Of a DNA stretch of 64,000 bases, positions 58,832 to 64,000 are shown piece by piece. Origin of the DNA: Morinoia aosen (Eukaryota > Arthropoda > Malacostraca > Amphipoda > Talitridae); contig CM059570.1 in assembly GCA_030386875.1 (NCBI GenBank), forward strand, positions 31,301,422-31,365,421, in the 5' to 3' direction. A model generated the notes under the pieces. The model was not told the DNA's origin. It was given only the letters and a program-made list of their open reading frames with translations, and searched no databases. Numbering within the stretch: the first letter of the stretch is position 1; each line of letters begins with the position of its first letter. Position numbers and translations under genes: made by a program.

Positions 58832-59659
58832 TCATGGCCCCCTACCAGCAGGCGCCGCCGCGCCTTGCTTCTGCGGGCAAGCCCGCACGCGGTGTGCACC
58901 GCCACAGCGGTAGCAAGCACCCTTGCCACCACTGCCCTGCTTCCCCGAAGCAGCAAGGTCTGCTCCGAGCCTGGCCTCCTGGCCTCGCCCGGCTGCAGCC
59001 CTCTGTGCGGCCATTCTCTCCCGCACTTTCGACACCACAGCATCGAACGGCGCAGTATACGCGTCCTCACGCGAAACTGCCCACGTATACAGAGTAGTGG
59101 GGAGACCCTCGTAGAACTTGACCCGAAAAATCAAATCCTTCTTAGTCGACCCCACTCTCCCACCCAGACGCGCCAAGTCATCCAGGTACACGTCCACCAA
59201 CTCCCCGGCTGCAAGCCGACGGTCGGTGAACCGCCTATACGCCTCCTGCATAGGCAACGCAAATTGCAAGACCAGCGTAGACCGAACTACCGACCACTGA
59301 GCAGCATCACCGACAGTCATCGAGCGAAACACCCGAGCGGCGTTGCCGTCGAGCATGAACCCGACGACGTCGGTCGGAGCTACCCGCTCCAGCTGGCAGA
59401 GCCTCTCCAGGTTCTCCAGCCACTCCAGCGCGTCGACCGATCCATCGCCAGTCAACTTAGGCAACTGCCTAGACAACCGGTCGAGGATCGGGCCACGCGC
59501 CTGAGTCAGATTGTTAGCCAACAGGCTAACATCCACGAGCACTCCCGACGTGCTCCCCGCCGGCGGCACTGGCGATCCCGCATCGCCAGCTCCGGCTGCC
59601 GCAGCCTTCTCAGCTGCGTCAGCTACCTCAGCTGACGCAGCCTTTCCAGCCGCCGCCAT
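58832..59659 (-). CDS. gag: gag-like structural protein of the LTR retrotransposon
   Basis: 275 residues from an ATG at 59659 in a strong context (AAGATGG); an in-frame GTG lies four codons upstream. The N-terminus is alanine-rich. A capsid-like helical region follows (LPKLTGDGSVDALEWLENLE, then MTVGDAAQWSVVRSTLVLQF, LPTTLYTWAV), as in the retrotransposon gag family where this part packs RNA into particles in the cytoplasm. Near the end is a zinc knuckle CYRCGGAHRVRAC (C-x2-C-x3-H-x4-C, about residues 249-261). The frame stops at 58832, soon after the knuckle. A second knuckle-like string, CGEVGHFACDC, appears just downstream in another frame that stays open to a TAA at 58682-58680, so this copy may carry an indel that shortens gag by about 50 residues. 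Confidence 0.82.
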   Translation of the reverse strand: MAAAGKAASAEVADAAEKAAAAGAGDAGSPVPPAGSTSGVLVDVSLLANNLTQARGPILDRLSRQLPKLTGDGSVDALEWLENLERLCQLERVAPTDVVGFMLDGNAARVFRSMTVGDAAQWSVVRSTLVLQFALPMQEAYRRFTDRRLAAGELVDVYLDDLARLGGRVGSTKKDLIFRVKFYEGLPTTLYTWAVSREDAYTAPFDAVVSKVRERMAAQRAAAGRGQEARLGADLAASGKQGSGGKGACYRCGGAHRVRACPQKQGAAAPAGRGP

Positions 59660-59705
59660 CTTGATGCCCACAAGAAGGCTACCACCGCCAAAAGCCTAGA
59701 AAGCT

Positions 59706-59997
59706 TGTTGGCTTACCTTAAAGTTTTGCTCGGTGCCTTCACCGCCAGCAAAACCGCCAAGCAGCTGTCGTAGCTGGTTGGCCTTCCTCGTTTGCCCAGA
59801 GGAACGAAAGCAAGGCACCCGCCTTGCTTCACACAGGTTACGAAAAGAACGCGCCGGGGATGATGCGAACCGAAGAGCGAAAACACACGCGCGTCTACTC
59901 TTCACCACTGTCATATGAACACTGCCGACCGGGCGGCTCCGATCCCTGGCGGTTGCATCATGGTACGACATTTGTCGCATCGTACGTTAATCCCACA
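59706..59997 (-). repeat. 5' LTR
   Basis: 292 bp, differing from the 3' LTR by 6 substitutions and no indels. Near its inner end, the minus strand reads TTTAAGGTAAGCC, a strong match to a 5' splice site (AAG/GTAAG) that is also present in the other LTR. Confidence 0.93.
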
Positions 59998-60002
59998 AAT
60001 AA

Positions 60003-61095
60003 TTTAAAGTAAGATTTTAAATGTCAATAATTATTTTATTTAAGTGCGAATGAAAATTTTTATAATTTTACGCTTTGTAGCTGATGCTACAAGTTCAAGT
60101 TCAAGTTTGACCAAATAGGTTTAGAAGAGGTAACAGTTCTCCGATTAACATTCAAAGTGATATATTTTCAATAAGATGAACAATTGGTATCAATAAATGC
60201 TAATTGAAGTTCATTTACTCCTAAAATGCTATATTATTTCATTTTGATTATCTATCCTGCATATATAATCTGAATACTAATGTTACTAATCATGATAATT
60301 GTTATTAATTATGTGTTCAAAGAAACCAAGAAAATAATTTCTTGTATTCACAGTCCTTAAAATGTCATAGTGACAGAAAATATTATCCACCTGTATATTT
60401 ACGCTTATGCGTACAAATTCCAGTTAAAATGACGCTTTGAGAACATGCGTGCATGTCCTGGACAACAGTTTCTGTGCTACTATCTGTACTTGTGTATACG
60501 TTTTGTAACTCGTGTGAGGCGAAAGTTTTGCCGAAAAATCATTGCTCTGTTTTTTGCAGCTTCTAGTTTATTTCTGAAATTTTAAATCTACTATTTAATT
60601 TTAAGTTATCTCTGAGCCAGTCAATGAAAAGTTTAAAAGATTGTGAACACGTAGTAAATCAGCGAATCTAGGCTTGGGATTGCCGGCCGTATTTCTAATC
60701 GCATCACTTTGTTTTGGTTACCAATTTGGTTAGCGGGGTCCAAAATGTAAATGTAAATGTATCTACAATACAAGGAATATGCCTATTAAAATCTTGAAAT
60801 AGTTTCTACGAGTCTAAATTGAAATATTTTACTGTAGGTTATTACTCTAAACAATTTCTTGGTTTCAGACCGTGAGGACTCGAGAGAGTTAAACTTTGTC
60901 TTCTGTCACCCTAAGTTGTAATTTTCAACAAGTTGAGTGAACTTGAAGTCTGTAATAAAATTATACAGTTTTTTTGCCCCTTGTTGCTCTAGATTCTGTT
61001 AAACTTACAACACAGAACTTGGATAACTCTACCAATAATTTAGCAACATTAATTTATAAAATTACACTAATGGTTCATTTTTTGAATGATGCTTA
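60003..61095. other. AT-rich DNA, one LINE tail
   Basis: Apart from the short LINE-tail fragment near 60075-60108, no feature is recognised. Confidence 0.45.
60075..60108 (+). repeat. LINE tail fragment
   Basis: A small stem-loop (TGTAGCTGATGCTACA) is followed by AGTTCAAGTTCAAGTTT, the same terminal arrangement as at 53271-53310. It is probably the extreme 3' end of a related, otherwise lost, insertion. Confidence 0.5.
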
Positions 61096-61103
61096 AAAAA
61101 TAG
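61096..61103 (+). other. Target octamer, copy 1
   Basis: AAAAATAG directly precedes foldback element A. Identical octamers lie at 62952-62959 and 63640-63647. Confidence 0.8.
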
Positions 61104-61171
61104 GGTCAATGTGAAGTTTAATGCAATCACGGAAAATAATAATTCTGATCCCAGGAATCACTAAAGGAACC

Positions 61172-61179
61172 CATTTAAG
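61172..61179 (+). other. Target duplication of the nested element, left copy
   Basis: CATTTAAG, repeated at 62346-62353. The shared stretch is CCCATTTAAG if two further bases are counted. The uninterrupted opposite arm of element A (near 62876) contains the single-copy equivalent. Confidence 0.8.
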
Positions 61180-62345
61180 GGCTTAAGTCTCGCTGAGCGG
61201 CAAAGCCGCTCAGCGAAAATGAAAATATCGATTATAACTGGAATTTGATGCTGATCCCGAATATGCAATTTGTTTTGACCACTCTCAATTTTTTCGGATA
61301 AATCTGAAGGAGATGACAGTTGTCGATTTTCCACTTTTTGGTGCCTGAACCTAATTAATTGAATCAAAATAAACAAGTTTTCTTCTATTCTTTTTTCGTC
61401 TCAAATGAGTATTTTAAGATTTATAGCGGTAAGTTTAGTTTCGTCATTGATGACGAATGCGCTCGAATAAACAGCTACTCATCGATTTTCAAATTTTTGT
61501 TGCTTGAAACATGGTAATAACATCGAAATAAACGACTTTTATTTTATACACTTTTTTCGTCAAATGAGTATTTAATGAGGTATAGTGGTAGTTTTGGTTT
61601 CGTCTTTCAAGACAGAGCGCTGGAAGCGAGACGCCATTGCAGTATTGCCATGCAGCTCGATCCAAGAATTTCTTTCCGCTTCAAAGACTGGAGTTGCGGT
61701 AAGTCATTTACCGCTATAACTAATAAAATACTCATTTGAGACAAAAAGTGCATAGAAGAAAACTTGTTTATTTCGATCTAATTAACTATGCTAAGGCATC
61801 GAAATTTACAAAATCGACAACTGTCATCTCCTTCAGATTTACCTTTTTTCAATTCTTTTTTATTTTTTATTTTTTGGAAAGGTGGCTAGCAACAACTGAG
61901 GTGGTGCCCAAAAGAATGCCATGTCCGTACAGGTTGGGTGGAACCCAGCCCTATCCGGTACTCAGGTCTTCAAGGCACAGTCTGACCATGTTGGGTCGAG
62001 AATGGCAGAGTTTGGATCATGAGGTGGTGCAGGCCAAAGTATGCCAAGTCCGACCAGGTTGGGTCAAGAATGACAGAGTTCGGATCATGAGGTGGTGCAA
62101 GCCAAAGTATGCCAAGTCCGACCAGGTTGGGTCGAGAATGGCAGAGTTCGGATCATGAGGTGGTGCAGGCCAAAAAAAAACATTCAAAATGTATAAAAAT
62201 TTAAAATTCAAAAAAGTCACAAAAAAATCGAAAAAATCGAGAGCGGTCAAAACAAATTGCAGATTCGGAATCAGCATCAAATTCCAGTTATAATCGTTAT
62301 TTTCATTCTTGCTGAGCGGCTTCGCCGCTCAGCGAGACTTGTTCC
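61180..62345 (+). mobile_element. Nested foldback element (1166 bp)
   Basis: It starts GGCTTAAGTCTCGCTGAGCG. Its end, reverse complemented, starts GGAACAAGTCTCGCTGAGCG. Just inside each end is a perfect short hairpin: CGCTGAGCGGC-AAA-GCCGCTCAGCG (61191-61215) and GCTGAGCGGC-TTC-GCCGCTCAGC (62311-62333). The inner arms also pair: 61213-61300 with 62225-62310 (shared AACTGGAATTTGATGCTGAT), and 61301-61440 with 61697-61850 (shared CTCAAATGAGTATTTTA region). The left arm contains a diverged direct duplication (about 61330-61450 and 61480-61620). A 68-bp tandem repeat lies in the right arm. There is no coding capacity. Confidence 0.82.
61860..62172 (+). repeat. 68-bp tandem repeat inside the nested element
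   Basis: The unit starts GAGGTGGTGCAGGCCAAAGT at 62021, 62089 and 62157 and contains CCGACCAGGTTGGGTC and AGAATGGCAGAGTTCGGATC. A diverged copy extends left to about 61895. It has no counterpart in the left arm, so it was added after the element became palindromic. Confidence 0.85.
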
Positions 62346-62951
62346 CATTTAAGAACGTTTTGCATGAATGACATTCTGCTCGCTGATGCGTTATTTTCGA
62401 ATTATTGAACTTTGAAGTTGGCCTTCACGCGCGAAAGGAAGCAACGGAATTTAATTAAAAACGGAAGCTAACCCCCTATTACTAACGTAAAGAGGTTGGG
62501 TCGTGTGAGGGAGGGCCAGTTCTTCTAGGGAAAATTATAAATAAAGCTTCTAACCCACCCATTAGGATGAAGACCGCAATCTTGTTTACATCGGCCCCTC
62601 GATGGCGACCACCATGGGCGCCGCCATCTTGGAGCCGATGTAAACAAGATTGCGGTCATCACCCTAATGGGTGGGTTAGAAGCTTTATTGATGATTTTCA
62701 CTAGAAGAACTGTGCCTCCCCCTCACGACCCAACCTCTTTATGTTTGTAATAGCTTCCGTTATTAATAAAATTCCGTTTCGCGCGCTCGTTTCCTTAGGC
62801 GTGAAGGCCAACTTCAAAGTTCAATAATTCGAAAATAACGCATCAGCGAGCAGAATGTCATTCATGTAAAACGTTCTTAAGTGGGTTCCTTTAGTGATTC
62901 TTTGGAATCAAATAATTATTTTCCGTGATTGCATTAAACTTCACATTGACC

Positions 62952-62959
62952 AAAAATAG
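62952..62959 (+). other. Target octamer, copy 2 (shared)
   Basis: AAAAATAG separates elements A and B exactly, with no other base between either terminus and the octamer. Confidence 0.8.
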
Positions 62960-63639
62960 GGTCAATATTGAATTTAATGTTGTCAACGAATTTCATAATT
63001 TTGTAGGTATAGATGGGTAGTATGGTCAATTATAAGACGTTTTACAAGAATGACATTCTGCCCGGCGATGCGTTATTTTCGAATTATTCAACTTTGAAGC
63101 TGGCTTGTGCACGCCATGGAAGCACGCGGGGCGAGCGTAATTTTTAATAACGGAAGCTAACCCCCTATTACAAACGTAAAGAGGTTCGGTCGTGAGGGGT
63201 AGGCACAGGTCTTTTAGTGAAAATTATAAATAAAGGTTTCGAGTGACGTTTGTTTACATCGACGCCAAGGTGGCTGCCGCCATGGCGCCAACCGGCTGAA
63301 GATAGCGGCAGCCATCTTCGAGTCGATGTAAACAAACGTCACTAGAAAGCTTTATTTTTAATTTTCACTAAAAGAACTGTTGCTACCCCTCACGACCCAA
63401 CCTGTTTACGTTTGTAATAGGGGTTAGCTTCCATTTTCATTGCTAAAACAATGACTGTTTTTGCGTTAAAAGGGCCATTCAGGAGCGCTGTTCGTATAAC
63501 TTCAAACTTGAATAACTCGAAAACTAAGCATTTCCGGGCACATTGTCATTTGTGTAAAACGTCTTAAAATCGACTATATTACCCATCTATACCTACGAAA
63601 TTATGAAATTCGTTGACAACATTAAATTCAATATTGACC
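62960..63639 (+). mobile_element. Foldback element B (680 bp)
   Basis: It begins GGTCAATATTGAATTTAATG and ends CATTAAATTCAATATTGACC. Arms of about 310 bp pair imperfectly around a loop near 63268-63310. It is homologous to element A along the arms (shared GAATGACATTCTGC, GATGCGTTATTTTCGAATTA, GGAAGCTAACCCCCTATTAC, GTAAAGAGGTT, TGTTTACATCG), but with many substitutions. The two elements are the same family in the same orientation, although their symmetry makes orientation almost meaningless. No coding capacity. Confidence 0.87.
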
Positions 63640-63647
63640 AAAAATAG
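63640..63647 (+). other. Target octamer, copy 3
   Basis: AAAAATAG directly follows element B. Confidence 0.8.
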
Positions 63648-64000
63648 CTTATGTTATAGATTTTTTCCCGTTATATAGAATTTGGTTCTAAAACTTTCTA
63701 TTTGGCTTTAATTTTGAAGATGTCTATTTTTGTATGTAAGATATGAAGGCTTTCCTGTAATAGATTTAGTTATATATATCTAAATATGTTATTGAATGAA
63801 TTTGTAGTAAAACTGTTGTAGACTTTTAATGCAGAGAGTGTAAGCCATTTTTTGAGTACTTATTAATTGCCAAATCCAAACAAGTTTTGATCTGAACCAA
63901 TTCTGCTGTTAATATATGCATTTGCTCTTTAGTGGATGCACCAAGTTATATCAGATAAAATGCATTTTCTATTGTTACTTGTATTTTTATAGAAAAGCTT
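63648..64000. other. AT-rich DNA, nothing recognised
   Basis: No feature recognised to the end of the window. Confidence 0.45.

Larger units (their letters stand above)
55105..60002 (-). mobile_element. Nearly intact LTR retrotransposon with 5-bp TSD
   Basis: The element (55110-59997, 4888 bp) is in reverse orientation. LTRs of 292 bp begin TG and end CA and differ at 6 positions. AATAA is duplicated at 55105-55109 and 59998-60002. In the order of transcription it has: 5' LTR (59997-59706), gag (59659-58832), pol with protease, reverse transcriptase, RNase H and integrase (58758-55441), a GGGGGAGA polypurine tract, and the 3' LTR. The domain order fits Ty3/Gypsy, and BEL/Pao cannot be fully excluded by eye. 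Base composition is far richer in G+C than the flanks, as expected for a recent arrival. No clear TGG-type primer site follows the 5' LTR within the first few bases. Confidence 0.93.
61104..62951 (+). mobile_element. Foldback element A (interrupted by a nested element)
   Basis: It begins GGTCAATGTGAAGTTTAATG and ends CATTAAACTTCACATTGACC, perfect inverted termini. The arms (61104-61179 continuing at 62354-62606, and about 62632-62951) pair over roughly 320 bp around a loop of about 25 bp that holds CCATGGGCGCCGCCATCTT. Without the nested 1166-bp insertion and its 8-bp duplication the element is 674 bp. There is no transposase. An 8-bp target duplication fits several DNA transposon superfamilies (hAT, P, MULE or Merlin); the termini do not decide. 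Confidence 0.85.

Noticed and set aside
58694-59635. 313-codon plus-strand frame
   Set aside because: Antisense shadow of gag; no motif.

Overview
This is nuclear DNA from a repeat-rich eukaryote, most likely an arthropod. The evidence is the mix of mobile elements: Ty3/Gypsy-type LTR retrotransposons, a non-LTR retrotransposon with a terminal CCHC finger, tRNA-derived SINEs, MITEs and foldback elements. There are no operons or ribosome-binding sites, and the background is AT-rich. A short TTAGG-like run near 21.59 kb fits an arthropod but proves nothing. I found no host protein-coding gene, rRNA gene or functional tRNA gene that I would defend.

Layout. From 0 to 40 kb the window is a mosaic of about two dozen unrelated tandem arrays with units from 13 to 108 bp, set in AT-rich unique DNA. 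The largest are a 29-bp array of about 5.9 kb (5763-11703), a 39-bp array of 1.3 kb (12291-13596) and a different 39-bp array of 2.65 kb (37191-39848). By my tally, arrays cover about a quarter of the window. Many units have lengths divisible by three and lack stop codons, which creates very long open frames (up to about 1400 codons) that I treat as artefacts. Between the arrays lie a complete non-autonomous LTR element (14053-15819, TSD ATCC), three SINE copies with two kinds of tRNA-like head (16.8, 30.0 and 30.7 kb), a hAT-like MITE (3.5 kb), two copies each of two other MITE families (4.0/27.4 kb and 34.6/39.9 kb), and a 330-bp dispersed repeat in opposite orientations (23.8/31.1 kb).

From 40 to 61 kb there are retrotransposon remains: a decayed LINE piece (44.5-45.0 kb), a Ty3/Gypsy pol fragment with its reverse-transcriptase core deleted (46.0-48.6 kb), a 5'-truncated LINE with two frame breaks (50.7-53.3 kb), and an almost intact minus-strand LTR retrotransposon (55110-59997). 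The last has 292-bp LTRs differing at 6 positions, a 5-bp TSD (AATAA), gag, and a pol frame broken by one internal TGA.

The most unusual structure lies at 61.1-63.65 kb. Two about 680-bp long-inverted-repeat (foldback) elements of one family stand head to tail, separated and flanked by three copies of the octamer AAAAATAG. A different 1.17-kb foldback element, with hairpin ends, has inserted into an arm of the first one and made its own 8-bp duplication (CATTTAAG). The uninterrupted sister arm shows what the target looked like before insertion.

The genes present do not form a cellular pathway. All recognisable coding DNA is the replication machinery of mobile elements, mostly dead copies, beside non-autonomous elements that would depend on enzymes encoded elsewhere.
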